Origin: Tupaia tana
Taxonomy: Eukaryota > Chordata > Mammalia > Scandentia > Tupaiidae
Direction: 5' to 3'
Assembly: GCA_026018925.1 (NCBI GenBank)
Contig: JAKSZU010000008.1
Location: 7,554,415 to 7,618,414 of the forward strand
DNA length: 64,000 nt
Shown here: positions 31,827 through 42,253 of the stretch, piece by piece
Layout of the letters: each line of letters begins with the position of its first letter
Position numbering within the stretch: position 1 is the first letter of the stretch
Program-made: the position numbers and the translations under genes
Notes under the pieces: generated by a model
Told to the model about the DNA's origin: nothing
The model's input: the letters and a program-made list of their open reading frames with translations, nothing else
Database searches by the model: none

Positions 31827-32769
31827 GACAAACACATGAATGAACAGATATCTTCAACAGTTTCCTGAGAAATGTGATGAAGAAAAGTTTGAAAAATAAA
31901 ACCCAAATAATAAATTTCCAATCTGATATTTGCTACCAGAAAACATGAGTTCTGTTTCATTTTATGTTAGTATAAATTTATAAGCTGAGTGTCTTGAAGA
32001 GAATTTACTTTGTCAAAGAAACAGGAAAAAGAGAAATAGTATTAAATTATGAAATAACACAGACTTATGTAGCTGCTAGGAATCATTAATACTGAAGAAA
32101 CACACTACAGGTCATGAGACATAATTAGTGGTGTCAGTGGCACTGAAGGTGATCTCTACGGTAAGCCAGTGTGCCAATTCTGTGCACGTTATTAATTCAA
32201 ATTATTCAAACTCAAATCTCATAGCTTGTGTAAATTGAAATGTCCATTAAGCAACTCAATTACCTCTGCTGTTTATTGGTAGCCAGGTTTCCATTAGGAT
32301 TCAAGTTCAGTCCAATTCTTAATGATTTCTCTCCTGTACCTCATGATCCCGGCAACTTCAGAACAGACTCACAGCAACCTCCCTTCCAGTATTGATATAC
32401 TTCTCATAATAATTATTATTATAGATATTATGTTTCATAGGATTGGTCTGTACGAATGAACTGCTCATCTTTTAGAATCAATAGCCATTCAATACATTGG
32501 GAAAGCAATTAGCTAAATAGCAGCCTAATATCCTGCGCCTACTCATCACCTATAAAAAGTAGATAATTTATCCTCTACCAGCTAGCGAAATGAGCACTAA
32601 GGTTATTGCTAAGTATTATTTACAGAGAGAAATCCTTACATTTCCCAGCAATTAAATACAACTGTTGCCCTTTATTGTCAAAGGTAATATTTCAAATTAA
32701 GGCATGTCCCACCCTCCCGCACTCCGTTACCACCTTCCCAATAGGACCATCTTTAGAACAATGTGGGCT
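31827..32769. other. unrecognised unique sequence
   Basis: No gene or repeat recognised over nearly 1 kb; one of the longer repeat-free stretches in the window. Confidence 0.4.
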
Positions 32770-32895
32770 AGGATTTTCCACACTCTTTGACCTTGAACAA
32801 GTTCCTTAAATTCTCTAAACTTGTATTCTTATCAATAAAATAATCTTACAAGGTTATCATGTGTGTTCATGAGATAACAGGTACAAAGGCTAGCA
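32770..32895 (+). repeat. MIR
   Basis: CTTTGACCTTGAACAAGTTC, CTTAAATTCTCTAAACTTG, ATCAATAAAATAATCTTACA and GTTCATGAGATAACAGGTAC follow the sense MIR 3' half. Confidence 0.8.
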
Positions 32896-33364
32896 TATAA
32901 TAATTATCAGTATGTGTAACCTTGACTAACAGAATAAGCCTACAATTAAAGACAGATTTCTTTCATGGAAACACTACTAGTCTGCTGTGAAAGTCAACTT
33001 GGGTTTCTCTGGTTTCCAATTTCCACACAGAGCACAAACAGAAGTCTTTTAGCACCCTTTGGATCTGGCATGATCAATCAAGACTCCTTATTTGATATAG
33101 ATGTCTACTTCCACCACATACAGTTTCTCCCTCTCCCCCAGAGCACACACATCAAAGACTAAAGCCAGCTAAAGGGTGAAAATCAGAGGGTGGAAGACCA
33201 TGACATAGGTCAAAGAAAGGACAGGGGTCTGGGCAGACCTGCTTGACCTCTTTGCAGACTTAATCCTGTCCATCACTCCCCATAACTTGCCCTTCTTCCT
33301 TAGCCTGACACAGTATTGTTTTCTTTTTCTCACTTCTTTACCAGAACCTATTCTATGGCATTCT
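32896..33364. other. unrecognised sequence
   Basis: No gene or repeat recognised. Confidence 0.35.
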
Positions 33365-33365
33365 T

Positions 33366-33407
<42 letters not shown>

Positions 33408-33488
33408 GGTGAGGTTTTTGCTATAGGGCTCATGTACTCGCCAGAAAGACAGAGAGACAGAGAGACAGAAAGCGAGAAATCACCCGGT
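33365..33488 (-). repeat. 5'-truncated tRNA-like SINE
   Basis: Long T-rich run (about 33,365-33,407) then GAGGTTTTTGCTATAGGGCT and GAAAGCGAGAAATCACC. The sequence stops there, so the tRNA-like head and most of the body are missing. Consistent with 5' truncation during reverse transcription. Confidence 0.88.
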
Positions 33489-34022
33489 TCCAGGATTCAA
33501 AGCATGAGGGAATTAAAGTTCCGTGAAAAGTGGGCCCGATTCCAGTGAACTTTAGGGGTGCAGAGTATGCGACTGCTGGTAAGTTCTCAGACCACATCCT
33601 GCAACTAACCATTAAGAAACAGTCATTGGTCAAATTTAGTGTAGTACCAGTATTTCTCCCTTTCCTGTCTACATATTTATGTGGGGCTAAATTTCCTTTG
33701 TATACTTCAGCCAGAACAATATATTATAACAGATTAAATACAGAAGCAGGTATGAGAATCCAGCATAGGAATAACACAATGCCACTCTCTCTATTTTTGT
33801 TTGTTTGTTTGTGAAATTGCAAGATTTTTTTATAAAAATATACTGTTTATATATCAATTGTTATTAAAAATAACAATTATCACTGTTATTTTTACATGGA
33901 TTTAATAAATACTATTCTTTCATTTTCTCAGGTTTAATTCTTAACATGAAAGATACAGATAAAATAACCCACATAATTAAAATCTCTTTTCGCCCTCAAT
34001 AATTTTTAAGAATGCGAAAAGC
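33489..34022. other. unrecognised sequence
   Basis: No gene or repeat recognised; AT-rich towards the right. Confidence 0.35.
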
Positions 34023-34262
34023 AGGGCCCCAGATGACAGGGTGGTTACATCACTGGGCTACCACGTGGACAGGCCGAGCTTTAGGCCCAGTGGCTTGAAA
34101 CTCACACTGGGCACAAGGAGAGAACAGGGAGGAGCTGCGGTGTAGCCACTGACCGCTCACGTTTCCTCTCACTGTCTCTCCCTCCTGCAAGCACACATGC
34201 CCTACAGCGAAAACCTCTTAAAAATAAAATAAAGTAAAAGTAAAAATAATTTTTTTAAAAAA
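34023..34262 (+). repeat. old tRNA-like SINE
   Basis: GGGCCCCAGATGACAGGGTG head, GGCTTGAAACTCACACTGGG, deletion in the middle, tail CATGCCCTACAGCGAAAACC with an A-rich end. Confidence 0.78.
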
Positions 34263-34305
34263 AGAATGCAAAAAGCCTTTGTTATCAAAAAGCTCGAGAA
34301 CTGTC

Positions 34306-34567
34306 AGGACCAGCAGTTAGCGTAATGGCTGTCGTTGGACTCCCACGTAGTCGACCGCAGTTCGCGTCCTGGACCAGGTGGCTTAAAACTCACGCCGGGC
34401 GCATGTGCGTGCGTGCCCAAGATCCCAAGAGGAGAATGGAGGAGAAGGGATTGTGGCATGGCCATCCCCCCGGGGGGTGATTTCTCACTTTCTGTCTCTA
34501 TGTCTCTCTCTGTCTGGCGAGCGCACGTGCCCTATAGCGAAAAAAACTCTCAAAAAAACAAAAAAAT
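34306..34567 (+). repeat. tRNA-like SINE, young, with TSD
   Basis: Head AGGACCAGCAGTTAGCGTAA, intact palindrome, tail CCTATAGCGAAAAAAACTCT. TSD CTCGAGAACTGT at 34,292-34,303 and 34,569-34,580. Confidence 0.93.
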
Positions 34568-34581
34568 ACTCGAGAACTGTT

Positions 34582-34926
34582 GCTTTGTGTTATTGGTTTG
34601 TCCCGCCCAACCCCAACCCCATGAGAAATGGATGTGAGCTTTGGTAGGATCCCAGAAGACATGGAAGTCTCAGTGGCTTGAAAGACCTCTTGAAGGGGAT
34701 CTCTTACGAACAGTCCTTTAGAAGACATAGGCATTTACCATATTCTCCTTGAATCATCAGCTCTCTAAACGATTATAATGCATATTGAGTAGTATGGTCC
34801 AGGATTCAGAAAACAGAGAATATAAGTATGTTGTGAATTAGAGCTATTAATTTCTTCATCTATGGGTTTCCTGACCTATAAAATGCAGACATTAGGTTAT
34901 TAGTTTAGGTCCGCTCCTCAGGGGGA
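34582..34926. other. mostly unrecognised; possible MIR end
   Basis: Weak MIR-like tail around 34,845-34,900 (TTTCTTCATCTATGGGTTTC, CTATAAAATGCAGACATTAG). Otherwise nothing recognised. Confidence 0.35.
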
Positions 34927-34927
34927 T

Positions 34928-34986
<59 letters not shown>
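34927..34986. repeat. (AT)n(GT)n compound microsatellite
   Basis: About 12 AT units followed by about 17 GT units. Confidence 0.97.
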
Positions 34987-34988
<2 letters not shown>

Positions 34989-35027
34989 CTGCTGGCCCCC
35001 AAAAAACTTATATTAAGAGTCATTAGG

Positions 35028-35289
35028 GGCTAGAAGGTGGTATAGTGGTTAAGGTGGTTGACTCCCACATGGTCAACTGCAGTTCAAGTCCCAGACCAAG
35101 CCGCTTGAAATTCATGTCAGGCACATGTGTATGTGTGTGCCCAAGGTCCCAAGAGGAGAATGGAAGAGAAGGGATTGTGGCATGGCCATCCCCCATAGGG
35201 AGTGATTTCTCACTTTTGTCTTTCTGTCTCTCCAGTAAATGCACATACCCTACAGCAAAAATCTCTTTAAAAAAAAAAAAAAAAAAAAA
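35028..35289 (+). repeat. tRNA-like SINE, intermediate age, with TSD
   Basis: Head GGGGCTAGAAGGTGGTATAG (older head type). TSD AAGAGTCATTAG / AAGAGTCACTAA at 35,016-35,027 and 35,290-35,301. Its poly(A) is among the longest in the window. Confidence 0.9.
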
Positions 35290-35324
35290 AAGAGTCACTA
35301 AAAGTTATATATTCGAAAAGCTTA

Positions 35325-35562
35325 CTTATTTTAGTCATGGGAGAGAACATATAGTCCTGCATATACAAGAGAGACGGGGGAGACCCTGGGCAGGGTCTCA
35401 TCACACCCACATCCCATTTCCTTGTTCTCCAGCTTGACGGCTCTTACACATGTACATTTCTGGTACATTCTCAGGTCAGCCGGAGTTCAAACCTGCAGTC
35501 GGCCATGTGGCTTCCAGTACTGCAGTTCAGTGCACTGCCGCCTGCACCGCTGAGGCCAGACC
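35325..35562 (-). repeat. probable old SINE
   Basis: Antisense tRNA-SINE-like organisation: GAGAGACGGGGGAGACCCTG, CCCATTTCCTTGTTCTCCAG, GGAGTTCAAACCTGCAGTCG, ACTGCCGCCTGCACCGCTGA. Highly diverged. Confidence 0.4.
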
Positions 35563-35984
35563 AAAAACAAACAAACAAAAAAAAAAAGTGAACAAAATGT
35601 ATTTTCAGAAACTTCTTCGGGACAGGAACAGCACTTATAATACAATGTTAAAAGACAATAGTATACAGAGCGGAGGTGTAGCATGATCCTAAATTTACCA
35701 GGAGAAATAAGTGTGTAAATTTTTACAAATAGTTACCTCTGAATGATAGGGTTACTGATGATTGATATTTTCTTTATACTGTCCTATTTTCTGTAAAAAA
35801 TCAGAACAATTTTATTTTTTTATTTATTGGATTACTTATTGCTTCTGATATTGTTAAAGAAGCTATGATTTTTTAATCTACAAGTGAGCATGTACTAAGA
35901 AGACAAAATAAATGGCCCACTTTCCTAGGAGGTAGAAGAGAAAATCCAGATTCTTAACCACTAAGACCACTAGGTATATCACCT
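35563..35984. other. unrecognised sequence
   Basis: No gene or repeat recognised. Confidence 0.35.
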
Positions 35985-36226
35985 CTTCTTCTTTTTCTTT
36001 CTTTTTTTTTTTTTTAATTTAGATTTTTGCCATGGGGAATGTGCCTTCATCAGAAAGAGACAGAGGAGGGAAGTGAGAAATCGCCCTCTAAGGGTATGGC
36101 AATGACACAATCCCTTATCCATTCTCCTCTTGGGATCTTGGGCGTGCAAGCACACATGCCCAGCATGTCTTTCAAGCCACCTTATCCGGGACTTGAACCT
36201 TAACCACCACACCACCAGCAGGCTAA
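35985..36226 (-). repeat. old tRNA-like SINE
   Basis: T-rich start, GATTTTTGCCATGGGGAATG, GAAATCGCCCTCTAAGGG, head ending ACCACACCACCAGCAGGC. Confidence 0.8.
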
Positions 36227-36462
36227 GTAACTCTTCTAATTGCTTTATTTTCTGCACTTTAGATATCAGGATTCACATGCCCTCTTTGGTTTTTTCTCCT
36301 ATTTTTTAAATGTTTTTATTTATTTTTTTCTTATACATTTTTTATATTTTATTTTATTTTAATTTATTTTATGCATTCAATCACATACATCACTTAGCTT
36401 GTAAAGAGAATGTTCCAACATGAATACATTTGTCACCAGTCCATGTTATCATACTCTCTCTT

Positions 36463-36725
36463 TTTTTTTTTGAGAGGCTTTTATTATAAGGTGCGTGTGC
36501 TCGCCAGAAAGACAGAGAGAGACAGAGAGATAGAAAGTGAGAAATCACCCCCCAAGGGGGGTGGCCACATCACAATCCCTTCTCCTCCATTCTTTTCTCA
36601 GGATCTTGGGCACGCACACATGCACGTGCGCCCGGGCGTGAGTTTAAGCCACTGGGTCTGCAACTCAAACAGCAGTTGACTACATGGGAGTCCAGCAACA
36701 TAGCCATTACACTAATTGCTGGTCC
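36463..36725 (-). repeat. tRNA-like SINE
   Basis: Antisense copy from GAGAGGCTTTTATTATAAGG to ACTAATTGCTGGTCCC; central CCCCCCAAGGGGGGTGG. Probable imperfect TSD ATCATACTCTCTCTT / ATCATGCCTCTCTTA. Confidence 0.88.
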
Positions 36726-36804
36726 CATCATGCCTCTCTTAATCAAGCTCTGGAAACACCCCAGCTTGGGGCAGACCTGGTGACTGTCCCTCTGCATCTA
36801 TTCT

Positions 36805-37200
36805 CCATCTCTGGGTAGAAACAAGCCACATTTCCCAGCCTTCCTTGCAGGTGGGTGTGCCATGTGACCATCAGCTAATGAAGGTAGGCCTCAGTCCTCT
36901 GTGCAAGTACTGTGCCATGTCAGGAAGTCACTTACACCTGCCTTCTCTCTCACACTTTCCACTGGCTGGAAAATGGCCACTGACTAGAGAAACCTTTGGA
37001 CCATGAGATGATATTTACATGTTTAGAACGGCCAAGATACCTAAGGAGCCTCGGGACCAAGAGAGCTTCATGGAGCAATACCACTTCACTGGCCCGGCCC
37101 TGGGCTGTCTGGCAAGCTCTGGACTTTCATGTGAGGGAGAAATAAATGTCTAGATTATTGAAACAACTTTTCTATATATCTCTTTGTTACAGTTTTGCTT
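36805..37200 (+). mobile_element. ERVL-like solo LTR
   Basis: CCCAGCCTTCCTTGCAGGTG, GTGTGCCATGTGACCATCAG, TTTGGACCATGAGATGATAT, GGACTTTCATGTGAGGGAG, AAATAAATGTCTAGATTATT and TCTTTGTTACAGTTTTGC reproduce, in order, an ERVL-class mammalian LTR as I remember it, including the polyadenylation region. Subfamily not assigned. No internal region. Confidence 0.6.
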
Positions 37201-37597
37201 ATACCAAAAAGAATAGTTGACAATTTCTTGATAACTCAAGTAAATAGCATACATATTGCTTCTCCTGTATTCACAAGTTTGGCTCTCAGAATATCAAGGG
37301 CTAATTCATCATCAAGAAACGAAATCAATGACTATTATAACTCCATCTCAAAGCCCTGAGGGAGCTATTACTCACAGTTATTTTACTGCAAGTTTCGAAG
37401 TGTCAAGAAACTGAGCCCACCAACTCTGTCATAAATACCTACCATAAATACCTAACATGAAGCTACTGCTACACTTCTTCATGGGGTCTTTCACAAGGAA
37501 ATATGCCAAAAGCTTCAGGGAATGTGTGATGCAAGAGGAAAATTATTAGTAAGTGTGTAGAGTGTATCATGAAGATATACATAATTTTTATCTATTA
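37201..37597. other. unrecognised sequence
   Basis: No gene or repeat recognised. Confidence 0.35.
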
Positions 37598-37674
37598 CAT
37601 CATTGGGAAAGTCATGACATATTTTTCTAAATCATGCAAAAATGTGTCATGACTTCCAACAAACCCCAATATTT
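37598..37674. mobile_element. palindromic mariner-like MITE, family 1
   Basis: CATTGGGAAAGTCATGACAT at the left and TGTGTCATGACTTCCAACAA at the right form an inverted repeat around TTTTTCTAAATCATGCAAAAA. Same family as 7,574 and 23,063. Confidence 0.72.
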
Positions 37675-37747
37675 CTAAAACTCCAGATCTGAGGATCTAA
37701 AGGATTGCTTAACTTTAAAACATAACATGTTATTCAGAAATCTATTA

Positions 37748-37968
37748 ATTATTTTAATTTTAAGTTTATTTATTTATTTCTTTCATAAAAGAGGGAAACA
37801 AGCATGCCCAACAGGAGCCGTCCACCAAGATCCATCTCCACTCTCAGACAGCTTAGATCATGGACGTGAGCGTGTATGCCCAGCGCACTCAGGGAGGCCC
37901 TGGGACATGAACCCAGGACCTTCTCATGTGGGTTCATCTGCCTTACCACTGCGCCATCATCTAGTCTT
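37748..37968 (-). repeat. older tRNA-like SINE (subtype D)
   Basis: TTATTTATTTATTTCTTTCA start, GACAGCTTAGATCATGGACG, GCACTCAGGGAGGCCCTGGG, ATGAACCCAGGACCTTCTCA and CCTTACCACTGCGCCATC. Best-preserved subtype D copy here. Confidence 0.7.
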
Positions 37969-38004
37969 TATTTTGATATTTTTAGTTAACACACATTTAT
38001 ATGC

Positions 38005-38205
38005 TTGCTAATTGAATAATGGTTAAATAAATTATGGTTGCAAAGCAAAATTCTCTATGGAATTTCATGAATGTGTCAAGAATCATAATAATGAAGATCA
38101 GAGAAATATGGACTAGTATGCTTAATGTGTGCCTAATGCTAAGGTAAGTCAGAAAAGCAGATTAAAATATATACTTATACTATGCCTTTCAATGAAAGCT
38201 ATTCC
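38005..38205 (+). mobile_element. old L1 3' fragment
   Basis: GAATAATGGTTAAATAAATT, GGTAAGTCAGAAAAGCAG and ATACTTATACTATGCCTTTC follow the end of ancient L1 ORF2 (TAAGTGAAAAAAGCA...GTATGATACCATTT). Confidence 0.5.
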
Positions 38206-38724
38206 ATATCTACAAAGTCAAGAACTAGTGGGGAAATAGGAAACTGCGAGGTTATAATTACTGAGAAGATACTTGAAGTGATACTGTTTTCTCTTATAAA
38301 CTATCCGTCATAGTTGCTTTGGTACTACCTGAGAAATAAACAATTTTCCTCTTTAATTTTTGTCTCTTTTAGATTTGCTTCAAAGTGTATGGGAGTAGCA
38401 CCCATGCACTGACTGGTGAGTCACCTTCAGTGGGACACAATCACACACCACCCTTCCCAATGCTGCTGGTCTAATGTCCAGGACAGCCAGGTGGGAGCTC
38501 TCTACAACTCACTCCATTCACACAAACAACACATACCAGAGTCACCCAGGGTCATTTTAGGGAAGCATGGCTGTTAGTATTTGTTTTTACAAAAAAAAAA
38601 AAAAGAAAAAAGGAAAAGCGATGATATTAAATGGGTTACCCTGCTATGTGTTTTTCTTGCTTAATGGTGCATCCTTATGTCTCTTTAAGTCACTCTTCTC
38701 TTTCAATAGTTGTCATGTATTCAC
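38206..38724. other. unrecognised sequence, perhaps one old SINE
   Basis: Around 38,365-38,520 there is a faint SINE-like order (GACTGGTGAGTCACC ... CCAGGTGGGAGCTC), too weak to call. Nothing else recognised. Confidence 0.3.
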
Positions 38725-39000
38725 TGCTTTAAAACAATCCCAGTCAGGGTGGCACACGGATGCTGTGCTCGACAGGCTGGGACCACATGGGAGTACCAAC
38801 TTCAAGTCTTCATCCAGCCTAAAGGCCAGGCACTGAGATGTGGGTCTGTAATCCCAGCAGCTCGGGAAGGCTGAGGTAGGAGGAGCGCGAGTCCCTGGTT
38901 GGCTTTGGTGGGCACACCTGTGGTCCCAGCTGGTGGGCTGAGGCGATTGCAGCATGACGGGACCCTGTTTAAAACAAGCAAACGAAAAATAAAACAGAAG
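38725..39000 (+). repeat. 7SL-like (Alu/B1-type) SINE or 7SL pseudogene, possibly dimeric
   Basis: Contains GGCCAGGCACTGAGATGTGG, CTGTAATCCCAGCAGCTCGG and GAAGGCTGAGGTAGGAGG, then a second unit: GGTGGGCACACCTGTGGTCC, CAGCTGGTGGGCTGAGG and GACGGGACCCTGTTTAAAAC with an A-rich end. The order resembles the left arm of 7SL RNA repeated twice, as in Alu-like dimers. The preceding about 90 bp (GGTGGCACACGGATGC...) may be a third related unit. A second copy is not apparent in the window. Confidence 0.55.
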
Positions 39001-39472
39001 TCATTGCCCTCCAGCTACTCTTTTGGCATCTTGAAGGAAGTATCCCAAAGCATTCAGAATCCTCTTGACCTGCTGGGACTTTTTCAGTAATAACATCAGA
39101 ACTCAGGCGCAGTTTGAGGGTCTGTATGACCTAGGAAAAGGGCAGCACAGACATGCAGGACTCAGGCCTGCTTCTTCCAACTTAGACTCAAAAGAGACAC
39201 CCACAAGAATGTCTTCATGCAAAAAGGAACAGCCTGCCCTTTGCCCAACAGTCCTGCAATGACACGGCACCTGAGCTACCGCATTCATCCTGGAGTGTCT
39301 GCGTCACTTCACAGATTTGGGGAGAACTTTTGGGAGATCTGCAGCTCGTTTTTCCTTTCTCCCTCCAGTTTGAGATGGAGGTCTTTGATGATGCAAAGAT
39401 GATAGTTTGTCTACCAAAAAAAAAGTAATTCACAAAATCAACTTTATAAATAGGTAATTTAAGGCAATTTAA
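39001..39472. other. unrecognised sequence
   Basis: No gene or repeat recognised. Confidence 0.35.
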
Positions 39473-39560
39473 GGAACTGGCAGGTGTCGTGGTAGTTAAA
39501 TACACTGAACTCCCACGTTGTTCAAGTCCCAGACATGGTGGCTTGCTTTCTCTCTTTCTT
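39473..39560 (+). repeat. short tRNA-like SINE (subtype C), interrupted
   Basis: GGAACTGGCAGGTGTCGTGG head with GTTCAAGTCCCAGACATGGT and CTTGCTTTCTCTCTTTCTT, where a full-size SINE begins. Probably a subtype C copy hit by the next element. Confidence 0.65.
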
Positions 39561-39828
39561 GGGGCCAGTAGTTGGCATAATGGCTATGTCACTAGACACC
39601 CATGTAGTCAATCATGGTTTGAGCCCCAGGCCCAGTGGCTTAAACTCACATCGGTGCACGTGCGTGCATGCCCAAGATCCCAAGAGGAGAATGAAGAAGA
39701 AAGGATTGCAGCATGGCCATCCCCCTGGGAAGTGATTTCTCGCTTTCTTTCTCTCTGCCTGTCTCTGTCTTTCTGGTGAGCACACGCGCTATAGAAAAAT
39801 CCTCTCAAAAAAAAAAAAAAAAAGAAAG
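39561..39828 (+). repeat. tRNA-like SINE
   Basis: Head GGGGCCAGTAGTTGGCATAA through CTATAGAAAAATCCTCTC plus an A-rich tail with GAAA units. Inserted in or abutting the subtype C copy. Confidence 0.9.
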
Positions 39829-40010
39829 AAAAGGAAAGAAAAAAAGGAAATTTAAGAAAACTAACTACAAGACTCAACTGATGTTTGGCTATCTCTGAAA
39901 ATTTGCATTTGCTTCCTAAAATGATTTGGAACAGCTTTACGCAGATATTTCATTTGCTGAGTAGTTTAGTCTTTCTTCATCACCTTGTCCATCAGAATTT
40001 ATCAAGTGTT

Positions 40011-40102
40011 GGGGCCAGCAGATAGCATGGTGGTTAAGGCACTGGACTCCCAGTTGACCAACAGTGGGTCAAGTCCTGGACCCAGTGACTTGAAAATCAC
40101 AC

Positions 40103-40146
<44 letters not shown>

Positions 40147-40305
40147 CTGCCTAAAATCCCATGAGGAAAATGGAAGAGGAGGGATTGTGGTGTGACCATC
40201 TCCCCAGGAAATTTCTCATTTTCCCTTCCTCTGTCTCTCCAGCAAGCACATGTGCCCTATGGCAAAACCTAAAAAAAATAAAATAAAATAAAATAAAATA
40301 AAATA
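40011..40305 (+). repeat. tRNA-like SINE with GT expansion
   Basis: Head GGGGCCAGCAGATAGCATGG; (GT)n expansion at about 40,105-40,146 in the SINE GTGTGCGTGC segment; tail ends in (AAAAT)n. Probable TSD TTATCAAGTGTT / TTTTCAAGTCTT. Confidence 0.9.
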
Positions 40306-40974
40306 ATTTTTCAAGTCTTCAAATATACCTTGTCTGAACATAGAAATATCCTCCTTAGGATTATTTCCCTTGATGGTAAAACATTTCATTTATTATAAAC
40401 AATTTCCCTTTTTTCTTAATATCCTTTTCTCCTTCAGAATTAATAGAATCTGAATTAATTGATTGGGTATATGTGAGGTCGAAAGTCTAGATAGCTAAAA
40501 TGGAGAATAACCACATTGCATACAGTTACATAGTTCATGAACGCAAGGCTTTGGATAATGTCATATGAGGTCACTCTCCTGAAACCAACATGAATAGAGA
40601 AATACAAGAGAAATGAGACAGAGGTGCAGGAACACCATGAATTTCTAAAGCTCAAGGAAACAGAAAATGCTGTGACTCTAGGCTTTAAATTGTCTGGGCC
40701 GTGAAAGACAATCCTTTGTACAGTCATTAAATCAGAAGAAAATTGCAGAGAATACAAAAGATTAGAGGATGCCAACACGATCTCTTTCTCTGTCTCTCAA
40801 TGGTTTATTTGTGCAAGAATCAAACGAAAGACATTTCAGAAATGGTGAAAAATTCACGACTCCTTTGCTTTCAGCTTGACCTGTAACCTCAAGGATCACA
40901 GATACATAAGCAAAAAGAGATGACAGGACTAGTTCTGCTGAGTTTCTGTTAGAATAGCAATGTTGAATCAATTT
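40306..40974. other. unrecognised sequence
   Basis: No gene or repeat recognised. Short minus-strand open frames have no recognisable domain. Confidence 0.35.
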
Positions 40975-40988
40975 AAAAAGCATTTATC
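40975..40988. repeat. TSD of half-L1, left copy
   Basis: AAAAAGCATTTATC, repeated exactly at 43,727-43,740. Confidence 0.93.
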
Positions 40989-40990
40989 GA

Positions 40991-41216
40991 GAACAGCTCT
41001 TCTTCAAGAGACAGACAGCTCCATGGCTCCTGCGATCTAGCCATTTTGGGAGAAAGGAAGATGTCCCACTGATAACTGGGCCTCCAGCATACAAAACCCG
41101 CATGAACAGCCCTTCTTCAAGAGACAGACAGCTCCATGGCTCCTGTGATCTAGCCATTTTGGGAGAAAGGAAGATGTTCCACTGATAACTGGCCTCCTGC
41201 ATACAAAACTCGCGTG
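40991..41216 (+). promoter_or_regulatory. tandem 113-bp monomers at the half-L1 5' end
   Basis: Two direct repeats starting at 40,991 and 41,104 share CTTCTTCAAGAGACAGACAG, CTCCATGGCTCCTG, GATCTAGCCATTTTGGGAG and CACTGATAACTGG. Their position directly upstream of ORF1 matches L1 monomeric promoters; promoter activity is inferred. Confidence 0.82.
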
Positions 41217-41257
41217 ATTGAACTTCCAAGTTTGGGAAGAAACCGACAATCCACCAG

Positions 41258-42253
41258 ATGAGTAGAAATCACTGTAGGACCGCAAGAAATATGGGGAAGC
41301 AGGAAAATACCTCTCCCACAAAGGTAAAGGATAGCTCCTCTTCACCCACACACAGTTCAATGGAAATCATGGAAATGTCTGATAAAGAATTCAGAACATT
41401 CATAATGGCAAAACTAACAGAGATGGAAGAGAAGAGAGACAAGGAACTGCTAAAGAGGAAGGAGAAAGGAGTTGAAGAGTTCCAGGAGGTGAGGAAATTC
41501 ATGCAAGATCTAAAAGAGGAATTTCACACTTTACAAAAGAATCAGATGGAACTGTTAGAGATGAAGGCTATAATACAAGAAGTCACAATCTCCCTTGAAA
41601 GTATTAAAAGCAGACTAGATCATACAGAAAATAGAATCTCTAATGTAGAAGAGAAAATGGCTGGCCTAGAAAAATCCACCATGAAGACTGAGAAAATGGC
41701 CCCAAAATTTGAGAATAATATGCGATAAGTACTAGATACAATTAAACGTCCAAACATCCGGATAATAGGCATCCCAGAGGGTGAAGAGACTCATAAGGGC
41801 ATTGATAATCTATTCCATGAAATCCTGCAAGAAAACTTTCCAAACCTGGAGAGGCACTCAAAGATTCAGTCCCGAGAAATACAGAGGACCCCAAATAGAA
41901 TCAACCCAAGAAGATCTTCTCCAAGACACGTTATAGCTAGATTGACCACAACCACATCCAATGACAAGATACTAAGACTGGCAAGAGAAAAAAGGCAAGT
42001 TACCTACAAAGGGTATCCCATCAGACTAACGGCAGACCTCTCATTGGAAACGATGCCAGCGAGGAGAGAATGGGAAAATATATTCAAAGTATTAAGGGAA
42101 AAGCAATTTCAACCGAGAATTCTGTACCCAGCAAGGTTATTGTTCATTTGGGAAGAAAAGACACGAACTTTCCCAGATAAACAAAACCTGAAAGAATTTA
42201 CCAGCACCAGACCAGATCTCAAAGAAGTTCTTAAGGGAGTGCTATGTCAGTAA
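41258..42253 (+). pseudogene. half-L1 ORF1 protein, one nonsense codon
   Basis: 331 codons plus stop in one frame, broken only by TAA at 41,726-41,728 (codon 157), where related ORF1s have a Gly in N-I-R-G-I-L-D. N-terminus MSRNHCRTARNMGKQENTSP, coiled coil about 45-145 (SLESIKSRLDHTENRISNVE), RRM from about 165 (RPNIRIIGIPEGEE), C-terminal domain ending LKEVLKGVLCQ. It is recognisably the same family as the ORF1 at 17,236-18,201. An internal RKEKGVEEF insertion in the coil distinguishes it. Retained ORF1 implies selection for it in the element's source lineage. Confidence 0.9.

Noticed and set aside
33489..33640. Continuation of the SINE at 33,365
   Set aside because: Sequence after 33,488 does not follow the SINE body; the copy is 5'-truncated.
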